From: Clostridia bacterium
GTDB taxonomy: Bacteria > Bacillota > Clostridia > Oscillospirales > CAG-272
Direction of reading: 5' to 3'
NCBI GenBank assembly: GCA_017539425.1
Contig: JAFYHA010000027.1
Span: forward strand, 1-50,514
Length of the DNA stretch: 50,514 bases
Positions within the stretch are counted from its first letter, which is position 1; every line of letters begins with the position of its first letter. Below the pieces are notes generated by a model that saw nothing but the letters and a program-made list of their open reading frames with translations, was not told the DNA's origin and did not search any database. Below are positions 35,628-44,962 of this stretch, in pieces. The position numbers and the translations under genes were made by a program.

Positions 35628-37691
35628 TCACTTGCGTACCGGAACCACACGAATGAGGTCCGGCCTGTTCGGGGCCAGCGATTCCACGGCCGCAATGATC
35701 GGGATAGCGCCACACGGATGGCACAGGCTGGTGTTGTGCTTCTGTTCCTTTCCCCAGACCTCGAACGTTGTGGAAGCATCCTGCTCAAGCATATGCATCC
35801 AGCCGTATTCGCCTTTTCGGGTGATCAGGGAAAGGACCAGGTCATAATCGTGCAGCAAAGCGCAGGCTTTCAATACGAAATAGGCTAAATACAAGCCGCA
35901 GCACATACCCTTTTCCTTGATGAGTTCATGGATGGCTTCCAAAGAATCCTGACGGGCGAATCCATAGAATACCGGCAGTACATTGGCGTGAAGAGACGTG
36001 TGAGCGGTATCCGGCCCGTCCGTATACAGATGACGTGTTTCGTCATAGAACAGACTGTTGAATGCCTGAACACGTCTGCGGATATCCGAGGTTTCAGGAA
36101 GTTCCAGTTCGGCACGGATCCGGTTGGTGACAATGTGGGCACCGATCCAGAACGCGTTGATCACGTTGTGGATCCCGTCCGGAGGCATAGGTTTGGGCAG
36201 GGGTACGTCATAGTGGTCGCGAAGGTTTGCCGGCCAGTCGACCAGGTTCCACTTGTCCGTGACACCTGCGAGAAGGCCGTCGCTCCGTTCAAACTGCTTA
36301 AAGTGACGAAGGATGCCCTCGATCACGGGCAGATATTCCCGTAGCATGGCTCGGTCCTTGCTGAACCGGTAGCCGTTCCAGACCTGAAGAGGGAACTGCA
36401 GAGAATAGTCGGCGATCTCCTGCATAAAGGACCCGGGCGCCACGGCCAGAAGCCCGGGACAGACTTTGGCGGAATCCGCAAAATCGCGCAGAGCCTTTTT
36501 GTAGGAGAACCAGTCTCCGGTCAGATACAGATACGCAAGGCCTGTGAACGTGAAATCGCCAAGGTACTGCCCTTTCTCGCGTTGGGGGCAATCCGGAAAC
36601 GAGTCGCCCACGGCGGTCAAGAGGGTATTCTCGCATAACCGTAGAACCGCTTCCAGATCGCGGTCATCCGTTTCAAAACGGATTCTGGGATGTGCGCCTG
36701 CACGCGTACGGACTTCTGCAAAGGCGCCGCGGTTCAGCCACTCTGCGCCTTCCGGCAATTCGATACGGGCATAGCGGAACCCTTTTCCGTCAAAAAAGGG
36801 GATGTCATCCGGACGTCCGGACAGTGTGCAGATTTCTTCATAGTTGCAGTTGCACCGCATCTTGTAGCGGGGCATCGTATAGTCATGGTCGTCCAGTTCC
36901 TCGCCGCACAGCACGCGCACGGAGGTTCCGGCAACGCCTTGGATGTGCAGACGAAGAGTTCCCACGATTTCAGAGCCGAAATCCATAAACAGGACGCGGG
37001 GATCTCCACCGACATTGGAGGTCAGCACGGACAGCTTTTCGGTGATATCCAGGCCGGGATCCGGCAGCTCACGGAAGCGGTATGGCATCACCTCGCAGAC
37101 GCAGGCAGGCTGCCATCCGGTTCCTTCGCCCAAAGCACCGTTTCCGGCGGATTTGGTCATATCTATGTTTTCCAGAAAGGTCGTATCATATCCGGTCCGG
37201 GCACCGGTAACATATTCTTCGGCCTCCCGGAACAGGAAAGAAGAATCCGAACCGAACAGAAAATTCCCGTCCGCAAAAACGTCGGCAACCATACCCTCGC
37301 GGTTGTCACCGCTTTGATAGGCGCGGTTGATAAGCCCCTGATAGTAGACGTGTACGGCCAGGATGTTTTCACCGATGACCAGACCCTCTTTGATCCGATA
37401 GGTGTTGAATTGATAGTCCTCCGCATAGGCCTGTGCCGGTCCGAGCCCGAGAAGGGATCCGTTCAGGTAAACCCGTGCGTAGTCATCGGCACTGATATCG
37501 ATGCGCAGATCTTTTGTTCCTGCCGGAAGGGTAAACCTGCGTATAAACCAGGTGTGGTTGTTGAGCGTTTCTTCCGGTACGGGCGGGATCTCTTTTGGTG
37601 TATGTTCCTTATGAAAGACATCGATGGGCTCCAATCCGTAAAACCGCGGGTTCTGGATCCAGTGCCCGCGAAACACATGTCGTTCTCCCAT
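35628..37691 (-). CDS. GH78-family alpha-L-rhamnosidase
   Basis: GH78 enzymes are inverting alpha-L-rhamnosidases. The 687-residue protein has an N-terminal jelly-roll/binding part (HTWFIRRFTLPAG, ADDYARVYLNGSLLGLGPAQAY), a middle beta domain (GSEIVGTLRL, GEELDDHDYTMPRYKMRC) and an (alpha/alpha)6 barrel with DSFPDCPQREKGQYLGD, KWNLVDWP and the C-terminal TTFEVWG. No signal peptide, so it is cytoplasmic. GAGGAGG precedes the ATG, and a strong promoter lies 29-58 bases upstream. Confidence 0.9.
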   Translation of the reverse strand: MGERHVFRGHWIQNPRFYGLEPIDVFHKEHTPKEIPPVPEETLNNHTWFIRRFTLPAGTKDLRIDISADDYARVYLNGSLLGLGPAQAYAEDYQFNTYRIKEGLVIGENILAVHVYYQGLINRAYQSGDNREGMVADVFADGNFLFGSDSSFLFREAEEYVTGARTGYDTTFLENIDMTKSAGNGALGEGTGWQPACVCEVMPYRFRELPDPGLDITEKLSVLTSNVGGDPRVLFMDFGSEIVGTLRLHIQGVAGTSVRVLCGEELDDHDYTMPRYKMRCNCNYEEICTLSGRPDDIPFFDGKGFRYARIELPEGAEWLNRGAFAEVRTRAGAHPRIRFETDDRDLEAVLRLCENTLLTAVGDSFPDCPQREKGQYLGDFTFTGLAYLYLTGDWFSYKKALRDFADSAKVCPGLLAVAPGSFMQEIADYSLQFPLQVWNGYRFSKDRAMLREYLPVIEGILRHFKQFERSDGLLAGVTDKWNLVDWPANLRDHYDVPLPKPMPPDGIHNVINAFWIGAHIVTNRIRAELELPETSDIRRRVQAFNSLFYDETRHLYTDGPDTAHTSLHANVLPVFYGFARQDSLEAIHELIKEKGMCCGLYLAYFVLKACALLHDYDLVLSLITRKGEYGWMHMLEQDASTTFEVWGKEQKHNTSLCHPCGAIPIIAAVESLAPNRPDLIRVVPVRK

Positions 37692-37719
37692 GTGTCGACC
37701 TCCTCAAGTAATTGCTTCC

Positions 37720-37749
37720 ATTATACACCACGACAAGCCGGAGCGTCAA
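37720..37749 (-). promoter_or_regulatory. Promoter of the GH78-tmk operon
   Basis: On the reverse strand TTGACG (37749-37744) and TATAAT (37725-37720) are 18 bases apart. Confidence 0.8.
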
Positions 37750-37812
37750 AGGGTTTGAGGACGGAAAGAGACTTTTTTGAGTCCGCGATCCCCGGTTTTT
37801 GCGGTAAGTGCA

Positions 37813-37841
37813 TTGCAAGCCGGATGGCTCTAGTTTATAAT
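37813..37841 (+). promoter_or_regulatory. Promoter of the metallophosphoesterase-proC operon
   Basis: TTGCAA (37813-37818) and TATAAT (37836-37841) are separated by 17 bases. It is divergent from the GH78 promoter 64 bases away. Confidence 0.8.
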
Positions 37842-37894
37842 AAAGACATATTATCAGACTTGTTCGCAGGAACAGGGGAAAGAGAGAATAGGTA

Positions 37895-38743
37895 ATGGCT
37901 GAAGCGAAAACGAACCGTGTCCTGATGCTGTCGGATGTGCATCTCTGCCATCTGAACTGGTTTGGTATGACCAGCGAGCAAAGGCTGGACAAGATGGTCC
38001 GGGATCTGAACGAGGAGTTTGTTCGGGATCCCTATGATATGGTACTGTTCCTGGGAGACTATTCCCTGGATTTCTGGGTGTGCAATGAGGGAGGCTCCTA
38101 TCTGAACGAAGGGCATATCAGCAACACGGCCAACATCATTCAGAAATATTTTTCACAGCTGCCGGCACCCTTCTATATGCTTCCCGGCAACCATGAGCAA
38201 TACGCGCCGGAAACATGGAAGGCCATTACGGGATTTGACCGGTACTATACCGTTCCTTACGGAGAGTTCGTATTCATTATGCTGGACACGTTCTCCGGAA
38301 ATCTGGGCCCGGATTTCCACAGCGACGGCACGTACGAGCCGGCAGACGTAAACTATATCCGCAAGGTTATGACCGAAAATCCCGGAAAGAAGTTTTTCCT
38401 GTGTGCGCACGATTTCTATACTCACGAGGAGAGCGAAGGGTTCAAGAAGCTGTTGAAGGAACCGGATATCCTTGGCCTGTTTGCGGGGCACACACATGAA
38501 TCCCGTGTGTTCTGGCTGGGGGAAGAATTCGGGAAAAAATGCCTGATCCGTACCGGCAACTATGCCTATTCGCATGCCTTCGAAGGACAGTTTGCTTCCT
38601 GGGGATGGAGAGAATTGAAAACGGATGTGGCCCACCGCAAGGTCTTCACGGAATATATTCTGCCTGAAACGGTCTACACCGTGAAGGGGGAAAAACGGTC
38701 GCACGAGAGGTTCCGTCGCGACGGAATCGAGTTGAGATACTGA
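37895..38743 (+). CDS. Calcineurin-like metallophosphoesterase
   Basis: The 282-residue protein has the full metal-binding set of the superfamily: SDVH (Asp14, His16), GD (54-55), GNHE (98-101), an AHD motif and GHTH. It is therefore probably an active dinuclear-metal phosphatase or phosphodiesterase with unknown substrate. There is no signal peptide. The stop codon overlaps the next ATG by one base, so it is coupled to the PHP phosphatase gene. Confidence 0.9.
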   Translation: MAEAKTNRVLMLSDVHLCHLNWFGMTSEQRLDKMVRDLNEEFVRDPYDMVLFLGDYSLDFWVCNEGGSYLNEGHISNTANIIQKYFSQLPAPFYMLPGNHEQYAPETWKAITGFDRYYTVPYGEFVFIMLDTFSGNLGPDFHSDGTYEPADVNYIRKVMTENPGKKFFLCAHDFYTHEESEGFKKLLKEPDILGLFAGHTHESRVFWLGEEFGKKCLIRTGNYAYSHAFEGQFASWGWRELKTDVAHRKVFTEYILPETVYTVKGEKRSHERFRRDGIELRY

Positions 38744-39519
38744 TGCTGTACGCCAATTATCATACGCATACGACCCGGTGCAATCACGCATCAGGGTCCG
38801 AACGGGAATATATAGAGCAGGCGATCTCTGCCGGACTCATAGAACTAGGCTTTTCGGACCACAGCCCTATGGTCTTCCACAAAGAAGGCTACTATTCAGG
38901 GTTCAGGATGAAACCGTGGCAGTTGGAAGATTATGTCAAGACTCTGCAGGATCTGCGAAAAGAATATGAAAAAGACATCCGCATCCGGATCGGGCTGGAG
39001 GCGGAATACTACCCGGAGCTCTTTGAGGAATACCTGGAAATGATTCGCCCATATGACATTGAATATTTGATCATGGGACAACATTTTCTGGGAAACGAAA
39101 TCGGAGAACCGGCGTCAGGCGCTCCGACGGATGACGAAAACCGTCTGGTTAGGTTTGTAGACCAGGTCTGTGCCGGAATGCGGACCGGAAAGTTTTCCTA
39201 TGTGGCACATCCGGATATGATGCCTTTTAAAGGACCTGACGAGATTTATGCCAAGCATATGGCCAGACTGATGGCGTGCTCGCTGGAGACCGAAACGCCG
39301 CTTGAAATCAACTTTCTCGGCATCCGGGATCATCGCGCGTATCCCCGGAACGCCTTCTGGGAACAGGCGGGAAAAGCAGGGTGTATTGCCGTGTTTGGAT
39401 GCGATGCGCATTCTCCGAACGTAACCGCCGATCTGGCCTCGCTGGAAGTTGCCGAACGGATGGTCCGGGAGTACGGCTTGAGACATGTGGATTTCCCGGT
39501 TTTGAAAAAGCCGAATTAG
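38743..39519 (+). CDS. PHP-domain phosphatase (histidinol-phosphatase HisJ/HisK type)
   Basis: The 258-residue protein matches the monofunctional PHP histidinol-phosphatase family: metal ligands in YHTHTTRCNHA (His7, His9, His15), SDHSPM, RIGLEAEYYP, MGQHFLG, VAHPDM and the C-terminal FGCDAHSP. It would dephosphorylate histidinol phosphate in histidine synthesis. No his gene lies near; it is next to proC and a metallophosphoesterase, so another phosphate ester is possible. Confidence 0.85.
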   Translation: MLYANYHTHTTRCNHASGSEREYIEQAISAGLIELGFSDHSPMVFHKEGYYSGFRMKPWQLEDYVKTLQDLRKEYEKDIRIRIGLEAEYYPELFEEYLEMIRPYDIEYLIMGQHFLGNEIGEPASGAPTDDENRLVRFVDQVCAGMRTGKFSYVAHPDMMPFKGPDEIYAKHMARLMACSLETETPLEINFLGIRDHRAYPRNAFWEQAGKAGCIAVFGCDAHSPNVTADLASLEVAERMVREYGLRHVDFPVLKKPN

Positions 39520-39529
39520 GAGGACAACG

Positions 39530-40348
39530 ATGGACAAGACAACAATACAGATCGGATTTCTGGGAATGGGCAACATGGCGCAGGCGATCGCGACCGGATT
39601 GATTGAAAAGGCCGGGATCCGCGGGCCGCAACTGAAGGCCTATGCCCCTCATCAGGACAAACTGCGTGACAATGCGGCAAAAATCGGATTTATACCCTGC
39701 TCATCCGTCAGAGATGCCGTGAGCGGGTCGGATTTTGTGATTATTGCGTGCAAACCCCATCAGATCGAAGGCCTTCTGGACGAACTGGGCGATGCGCTGA
39801 ACGGAAAGGCCGTCCTGTCCATTGCGCTCGGCTGGAATCTGGAGCGGTACCGTTCGGTTCTCGAGGACCGGGCACGTATACAGTTTGTAATGCCCAACAC
39901 GCCCGCGCAAGTGGGGGAAGGCGTCTTCCTGTTTGAAGCGGAAAGTACCTTTAGGGACGAGGAAAAAGCGCTGTGGAAGCAACTGTTTGCCACCATGGGG
40001 GTGGTTGAGGAACTGCCGGCCCGTCTGATGGGCGTGGGCGGAGCCTTGACCGGTTGCGGGCCCGCGTTTGTAGACCTGATGATCGAGGCCTATGCAGACG
40101 CAGCGGTCTCCTATGGAATTCCGAGGGATAAGGCCTATCAGCTGACCTCCCAGATGATCCTGGGTTCGGCCAAGCTCCAGCTGGTGTCCAAAAAGACACC
40201 CGGAGAGCTTAAGGATGCAGTTTGTTCACCAGGAGGCTCCACGATACGCGGTGTGATGGCACTGGAAAAGAACGGTTACCGCGCAGCCTGCATCTCCGCG
40301 ATCGTAGCGGCAGTGGACGGCGATAAGAAACCGGAAAGCAAAAAGTAA
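39530..40348 (+). CDS. proC: Pyrroline-5-carboxylate reductase
   Basis: ProC makes proline from pyrroline-5-carboxylate with NAD(P)H. The 272-residue protein has the Rossmann start GFLGMGNMAQAIATGL, the middle NTPAQVGEG and the C-terminal dimer/substrate region with GGALTGCGPAFVDLMIEAYADAAV and DAVCSPGGSTIRGVMALE. The usual family sequence has GSGPA where this has GCGPA. AGGAGG lies before the ATG. Last gene of the three-gene operon. Confidence 0.95.
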   Translation: MDKTTIQIGFLGMGNMAQAIATGLIEKAGIRGPQLKAYAPHQDKLRDNAAKIGFIPCSSVRDAVSGSDFVIIACKPHQIEGLLDELGDALNGKAVLSIALGWNLERYRSVLEDRARIQFVMPNTPAQVGEGVFLFEAESTFRDEEKALWKQLFATMGVVEELPARLMGVGGALTGCGPAFVDLMIEAYADAAVSYGIPRDKAYQLTSQMILGSAKLQLVSKKTPGELKDAVCSPGGSTIRGVMALEKNGYRAACISAIVAAVDGDKKPESKK

Positions 40349-40354
40349 AACAGA

Positions 40355-40394
40355 GGCTGTGTAAAACCCCAATGCGTTACACAGCCCTTTTCTT
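40355..40394. terminator. Terminator between proC and nth
   Basis: GGCTGTGTAA (40355-40364) pairs perfectly with TTACACAGCC (40377-40386), followed by CTTTTCTT. The stem lies between convergent genes and probably serves both. Confidence 0.85.
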
Positions 40395-41034
40395 AATTGA
40401 GATTGTGCGCACAGATGTCCGCAAGCGGACAACCCTCGCACCGGGGGGACTGCGCACGGCAGACATCCCGGCCGAAATCCACGATGCGGTGGCAGAATGC
40501 GGCGCTTTCCTCGCGCGGAATGAGCGGAATCAGGATCTGCTCGATCCGTACCGGGTCCTTAAGGGATTCCGGATAGAACCCAAGCCTGCCGCATATCCGG
40601 ATACAGTGCGTGTCTGTAACGATCGCGGGCTTGCCATATACATCTCCGAGCAGCAGGTTCGCGATCTTGCGGCCGACTCCCGGAAACCGAAGCAGTTCTT
40701 CCATCGTGTCGGGAAGGCGACCGCCGAATTGTTCCACAAGAATTCGGCTTGAATCCCGGATGTTGGCGGCTTTGGCCCGGTAAAAGCCGCAGGGACGGAC
40801 CAAGGCCTCGATCTCGGGCAGGTCAGCATAGGCCATGGATTCCGGAGTCGGGAATCTGGCAAACAGGTCCTTGCAGACGATGTTCACACGTGCGTCCGTA
40901 CACTGGGCGGATAGACGCCCCATGACCAGCAGTTTCCAGGGGTCGCGATCCGCATCCAAGGTGCACTGGGCGTCCGGGTAGAGGACCTTGAGGCGTTCTA
41001 CGGCACAAAGGCCGAGTTCGGAAGGAGAGAGCAT
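40393..41034 (-). CDS. nth: Endonuclease III
   Basis: Nth is a bifunctional DNA glycosylase/AP lyase for oxidised pyrimidines. The 213-residue protein has the helix-hairpin-helix with catalytic Lys123 (PGVGRKIANLLL), Asp141 (TDTH) and a [4Fe-4S] motif at Cys192, 199, 202 and 208 with standard C-X6-C-X2-C-X5-C spacing. The ATG at 41034 has GTGAGG in front; a TTG at 41049 is less likely. It begins 11 bases after the metallopeptidase gene. Helices after the cluster end early (ICAHNLN), as in many Clostridia. Confidence 0.93.
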   Translation of the reverse strand: MLSPSELGLCAVERLKVLYPDAQCTLDADRDPWKLLVMGRLSAQCTDARVNIVCKDLFARFPTPESMAYADLPEIEALVRPCGFYRAKAANIRDSSRILVEQFGGRLPDTMEELLRFPGVGRKIANLLLGDVYGKPAIVTDTHCIRICGRLGFYPESLKDPVRIEQILIPLIPREESAAFCHRIVDFGRDVCRAQSPRCEGCPLADICAHNLN

Positions 41035-41045
41035 AGAGACCTCAC

Positions 41046-43109
41046 TCAAGATTTCGAATAGTAGATTTCCATCAGATAGCGGATGGAGGTGGCATAATCG
41101 GAAACCGCCGAAGAGAAGGTAAAGTAGCGGACCGGTTCAAAGACGGCGTTGGCCTGTTCACGGTCTTTCCTGGCTTTGGCCGCTTCCGCGTCCAGTTCTG
41201 CCTGGGTTTTCTGGTGTTCTAACGATGGCGTGATGCTGATAAACTCCCGGGTCTGGATGGCGGGCAGCGATGCTTCGAGCCTCGAACGGAAGTCTGCGGG
41301 AAGAGAGCGGGCAGGGAATTGAATTTGAACGGATACGCTCAGATACTTATCCGCTGTTGACTGGGTGTCGTCATAGTAGTAAGAACCGAAGGATACGGAT
41401 ACGCCTTCCACGTCCGCGAGAGACTCCTTCAAAGCCGCGGTTTGAGTGCGAAGATCCGTAAGGATGGTTCCGATTTTCGAGGGGTCGGGGACGGAATAGC
41501 TGAAAGCCACCCGGGTGACCAGTGCGTTGTTGGAGAGATCCCCCGCCATTACCGAATCCAGATCCTCCTCAAAGCGGTCCATTTTTTCTTCGGAAGAAAA
41601 GCCGAGGACCCGGTTGGCCTGTACAAGCCAAGTCACCCGATCTGGGCCGAAACGGGCGGTGTAGGTGTGCAGAAGGGCGTCCAGAGAGGACAGGAGCGAC
41701 TCCGAAGATACAGGGTTCTCCGGTAAAGCTGCGGTGAGCGTGCACGTCATCTGCTCAGAAGAAAGATCTGAAGAGCTTTTGGGCTCAAGGACGGCGTTCC
41801 AGGGAAGAGAGCGGATTGCGGGGTCCTCTGAAAGAGCTGAGCGGACCGCCTCATAATCATCCGGCGAGGGCAACGTTAATGTAACGGTTATCGTGGCGGA
41901 AAGGGTCTCAATCCCCTCCGGAGTAAAGCTTTCGGCATAGTTGGCGAGAAGCCCGTCTGCGGGAGTGAGTTTGACCCGCTCATAGGCATCGTCAAAAATA
42001 CGGTTGTAGCGGTTGACCAGAACGTTGTAGTCCGTATAGTCTTCCAGACTTTTGAGAACGCTCAGCATGCGGCTGAAGATATTGTAATAGCCGCTGTACC
42101 GGACCCAGGGATCGTCTGCGTTGATACAAACGTAATCCGAAACATAGTCCGCTTCGCTTTCTCTGAGAAAGCCTTTCAGGTGCGCGTATTCATGAGCCAC
42201 AACCGAAGGAAGGGAAGAATTGCGCAGGTTGTTCTTGATCAGGATCTCACAGCTTGCCGGAACGAACAGCCCCACAATATTGTCTTGAAAGACCGGATTG
42301 GCGTTGTCATAAAATCGGACTTTCGGATAGTATCCGCGAAGCGAGGGGTATTTGGAAGAAGCTTTGTGCAGTGCGGCGAGAATCTCGGGTTCCATCTTTT
42401 GATAGGACGGAAAGACGACTTTGTCCGGACTGCCGCAGATGTCGATCAGTTCATGAAAGGACTGCTCGAGTCCGTCCAGACAGGTCAGTCCGTACGCAGT
42501 CATATCGGCCGGTGAATAGGAAACGTCTGCCATTTGGTTCTGGTCGGTTATGGTTGTGGTCAGTGCGGGAAGCAGGCATAGAAAAGTGCCGATCAGCATC
42601 AGGCAGATCAGTGAGATCAGCAGGACCTTCAGCCAGACCGAATAGACATCCGGGCTGATTCTGCCCGAAAGGAGCACGACGAATACCAGAAAGGCCAACG
42701 TGGTGATGAAAGAAATCAGGAAGGGAACACCGTAGGCGACCGGGTCGAAATAGAGCGTTCCCATCAAAGAATGCGCGAAAATCACAAGGTAGACGAACAG
42801 AACCGGCACACCGATCTTCAAGACCAGCGCACGCCACTTGCGCAAGGCAAACAGAGCGATTCCGAACAGGGCGACCAAAACGCAGAGAACGGGAATGCGA
42901 ACAGCACCGAGAAGTCCCGCAGCGCTGAAGGGCAAAACGGATACCAACGCGCTTTGCGGCACTGTCAGCCATATATAGACATAGGAAGTGTAGGCATCCG
43001 CAAATGAATGCCAGCACAGAGCCAGAATCAGAATGAGAAGGCATAAGCAGAATGTGACGCAGGCGATCTTGACCAGTAGCGGCCAAGTTTTTATGTTTGG
43101 AATACGCAC
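41046..43109 (-). CDS. Membrane metallopeptidase (DUF3810-like) with long extracytoplasmic C-terminus
   Basis: The 687-residue protein has about five N-terminal membrane segments up to residue 190, then a soluble region with a zinc-peptidase motif HEYAH (306-310) and a downstream RESEAD that supplies a third ligand. This layout fits the DUF3810 family, usually about 350 residues. Here a further 350 residues follow, containing repeated beta-alpha units (ITVTLTLPSPDDYEAV; VSVSFGSYYYDD; SVSVQIQFPA) and a charged helix near the end. The GTG start at 43109 has AGAGAGG before it; the longer frame would include the rplA terminator stem. The substrate is unknown. Confidence 0.75.
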   Translation of the reverse strand: MRIPNIKTWPLLVKIACVTFCLCLLILILALCWHSFADAYTSYVYIWLTVPQSALVSVLPFSAAGLLGAVRIPVLCVLVALFGIALFALRKWRALVLKIGVPVLFVYLVIFAHSLMGTLYFDPVAYGVPFLISFITTLAFLVFVVLLSGRISPDVYSVWLKVLLISLICLMLIGTFLCLLPALTTTITDQNQMADVSYSPADMTAYGLTCLDGLEQSFHELIDICGSPDKVVFPSYQKMEPEILAALHKASSKYPSLRGYYPKVRFYDNANPVFQDNIVGLFVPASCEILIKNNLRNSSLPSVVAHEYAHLKGFLRESEADYVSDYVCINADDPWVRYSGYYNIFSRMLSVLKSLEDYTDYNVLVNRYNRIFDDAYERVKLTPADGLLANYAESFTPEGIETLSATITVTLTLPSPDDYEAVRSALSEDPAIRSLPWNAVLEPKSSSDLSSEQMTCTLTAALPENPVSSESLLSSLDALLHTYTARFGPDRVTWLVQANRVLGFSSEEKMDRFEEDLDSVMAGDLSNNALVTRVAFSYSVPDPSKIGTILTDLRTQTAALKESLADVEGVSVSFGSYYYDDTQSTADKYLSVSVQIQFPARSLPADFRSRLEASLPAIQTREFISITPSLEHQKTQAELDAEAAKARKDREQANAVFEPVRYFTFSSAVSDYATSIRYLMEIYYSKS

Positions 43110-43132
43110 GGAAACCTCTCTTTCAGTTGACA

Positions 43133-43165
43133 GCACAGGGCCGGGAATCAATCCCGGCCCTGTGC
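43133..43165 (-). terminator. Strong hairpin after rplA, no U-tract
   Basis: Perfect 14-base arms GCACAGGGCCGGGA (43133-43146) and TCCCGGCCCTGTGC (43152-43165) pair around five bases. On the reverse strand TGTCAACTG follows instead of a T-run. It lies between rplA and the metallopeptidase gene. Confidence 0.7.
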
Positions 43166-43180
43166 GGATTCAAAACCCAA

Positions 43181-43876
43181 TCAGCTGAGTTTTGTTTGGT
43201 TGACTTTGATGCCGGGGCCCATCGTGGAAGCGACGACGCAACTCTTGATGTACTGACCCTTGGCGGCAGCCGGCTTCGCCTTGATGATGGCGCTGAGCAG
43301 GGTGTCGAAGTTGGCCTGCAACTTTTCAGTGCCGAAGGAAGCTTTGCCGATCGGGCAGTGGATGATGTTGGTCTTGTCCAGACGGTACTCGATCTTACCG
43401 GCTTTGGCTTCAGTCACAGCGCGGACAACGTCCGGGGTGACGGTTCCGGCCTTGGGAGAAGGCATCAAGCCTTTCGGACCGAGAACTTTACCGAGACGGC
43501 CGACCAGACCCATCATATCCGGGCTGGCGATCACGACGTCGAACTCAAACCAGTTCTCCTGCATGATCTTGTCGACATATTCCTGACCGCCGGCATAGTC
43601 AGAACCCGCATCCAGAGCGGCCTGAACCTTGTCGCCTTTGGTCAGAACGAGCGTACGAACCTTTTTGCCTGTACCGTTCGGAAGAACGACGGCGCCTCTG
43701 ACCTGCTGGTCTGCGTGACGAGAGTCAACGCCGAGGCGGACATGGACTTCGATGGTTTCGTCAAATTTGGCTTTGGACAGCTGGCAAACCAGGCCGAGAG
43801 CCTCGGAAGGGTCGTACAGTTTGCCTTTTTCAAGCTGCTTGATGCTATCAGTATATTTCTTTCCGTATTTAGCCAT
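43181..43876 (-). CDS. rplA: Large ribosomal subunit protein uL1
   Basis: L1 forms the stalk that helps release deacylated tRNA from the E site and, in many bacteria, represses its own operon. The 231-residue protein has the full family sequence, including [33 protein letters not shown] and the signature around [26 protein letters not shown]. It starts 14 bases after rplK. The usual next genes rplJ and rplL are not here: a strong hairpin and an unrelated gene follow. Confidence 0.98.
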   Translation of the reverse strand: MAKYGKKYTDSIKQLEKGKLYDPSEALGLVCQLSKAKFDETIEVHVRLGVDSRHADQQVRGAVVLPNGTGKKVRTLVLTKGDKVQAALDAGSDYAGGQEYVDKIMQENWFEFDVVIASPDMMGLVGRLGKVLGPKGLMPSPKAGTVTPDVVRAVTEAKAGKIEYRLDKTNIIHCPIGKASFGTEKLQANFDTLLSAIIKAKPAAAKGQYIKSCVVASTMGPGIKVNQTKLS

Positions 43877-43890
43877 TGCAGTGCACCCCC

Positions 43891-44316
43891 TTAATCAACC
43901 ACGGTAACACCCATGCTGCGGGCGGTTCCTGCGACCATGCTCATAGCGGCTTCCAGGGAAGCTGCGTTCAGGTCGGGCATCTTGGTTTCGGCGATCTTCT
44001 TGACCTGCTCCTTGGTGATGGAAGCAACCTTGGTCTTGTTCGGAACACCGGAACCGGACTCGATACCGGCGGCTTTCTTGATCAGAACGGCTGCAGGCGG
44101 AGTCTTCGTAATGAATGTAAAGGAGCGGTCTGCGTAAACGGTAATCACCACGGGGATGATCAGACCGATGTCATTTTTTGTTCTCTCGTTGAATTCCTTG
44201 GTGAAAACCGGAATCGCAACGCCATATGCACCCAGGGCAGGACCGACAGGCGGCTGCGGGGTGGCTTTTCCAGCGGGCAACTGGAGTTTGATGTAGCCCA
44301 TAATTTTCTTTGCCAT
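43891..44316 (-). CDS. rplK: Large ribosomal subunit protein uL11
   Basis: L11 binds the GTPase-associated centre of 23S rRNA. The 141-residue protein has the expected [24 protein letters not shown] start, the [14 protein letters not shown] hinge and the C-terminal [32 protein letters not shown] signature. GGAGG precedes the ATG. A structured leader lies between it and nusG. Confidence 0.98.
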   Translation of the reverse strand: MAKKIMGYIKLQLPAGKATPQPPVGPALGAYGVAIPVFTKEFNERTKNDIGLIIPVVITVYADRSFTFITKTPPAAVLIKKAAGIESGSGVPNKTKVASITKEQVKKIAETKMPDLNAASLEAAMSMVAGTARSMGVTVVD

Positions 44317-44333
44317 AGTAATTTACCTCCAAA

Positions 44334-44377
44334 AAGTGGTTAGATGCGGGAAAAGCAAGATTTTTTCCCTCCCACTT
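44334..44377 (-). promoter_or_regulatory. Structured rplK leader, candidate ribosomal-protein operator
   Basis: In the 86 bases between nusG and rplK the reverse strand can form an outer stem AAGTGG/CCACTT and an inner stem GGGAAAA/TTTTCCC, with GTGGGAGGG on the left arm. L1-binding leaders occupy this position in other bacteria; assignment here is by position and shape only. Confidence 0.45.
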
Positions 44378-44402
44378 GTAACCGGTCGGGTGGCAACACC
44401 GA

Positions 44403-44957
44403 CTAGTTCTTGTTGATCAGCTTGAGATCTTTTGCGTCGATCTCCGCGACCATGTCACGGCGTCCTCTTTTCATAAGGATGCTGACGGTCTTCATGTCGT
44501 CTGAAATGGACTGAACGATCGCAGTAAAGCCTTCGAACAGGCCGCTGACGACTTCAACTTCATCGTTGACATCGAAGGCGAGCCGAACGGCTGTAACGGG
44601 CTCCTCAATGTGCAGCTTTTCCACTTCCGCAGGCGAAAGGGGAGTCGGCTTGGAACCGGGACCGACAAATCCGGTCACGCCTGTGATATTACGCACGGCG
44701 TGCCAGGTGTCGTCGTTCATGGTCATCTTGATATAGACGTAGCAGGGGAAGATCCGGTGTTCCGAAACCTTTTCCTTGTCTCCGTCCTTGGTGATGACTG
44801 TTTCGATCGGAATCTTGATATCAAAAATCAGATTTCCGAGGCCTCTGTTCTCGACGATTTTTTCCAGACTCTTTTTGACGTTTTGTTCGTAACCGGAGAA
44901 TGTGTGCGCCACATACCATCTCGGTCCCAAATCTTGTAATTTGTTGATATCGCTCAT
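44403..44957 (-). CDS. nusG: Transcription termination/antitermination protein NusG
   Basis: NusG binds RNA polymerase and couples elongation to pausing, termination and translation. The 184-residue protein has the NGN domain (PRWYVAHTFSGYEQNVKKSLEK, FPCYVYIKMTMND, VRNITGVTGFVG) and a KOW domain (DEVEVVSGLFEGFTAIVQSI). The ATG at 44957 gives the normal length; the open frame upstream runs into secE in another frame. It starts five bases after secE. Confidence 0.97.
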   Translation of the reverse strand: MSDINKLQDLGPRWYVAHTFSGYEQNVKKSLEKIVENRGLGNLIFDIKIPIETVITKDGDKEKVSEHRIFPCYVYIKMTMNDDTWHAVRNITGVTGFVGPGSKPTPLSPAEVEKLHIEEPVTAVRLAFDVNDEVEVVSGLFEGFTAIVQSISDDMKTVSILMKRGRRDMVAEIDAKDLKLINKN

Positions 44958-44962
44958 ATCTG

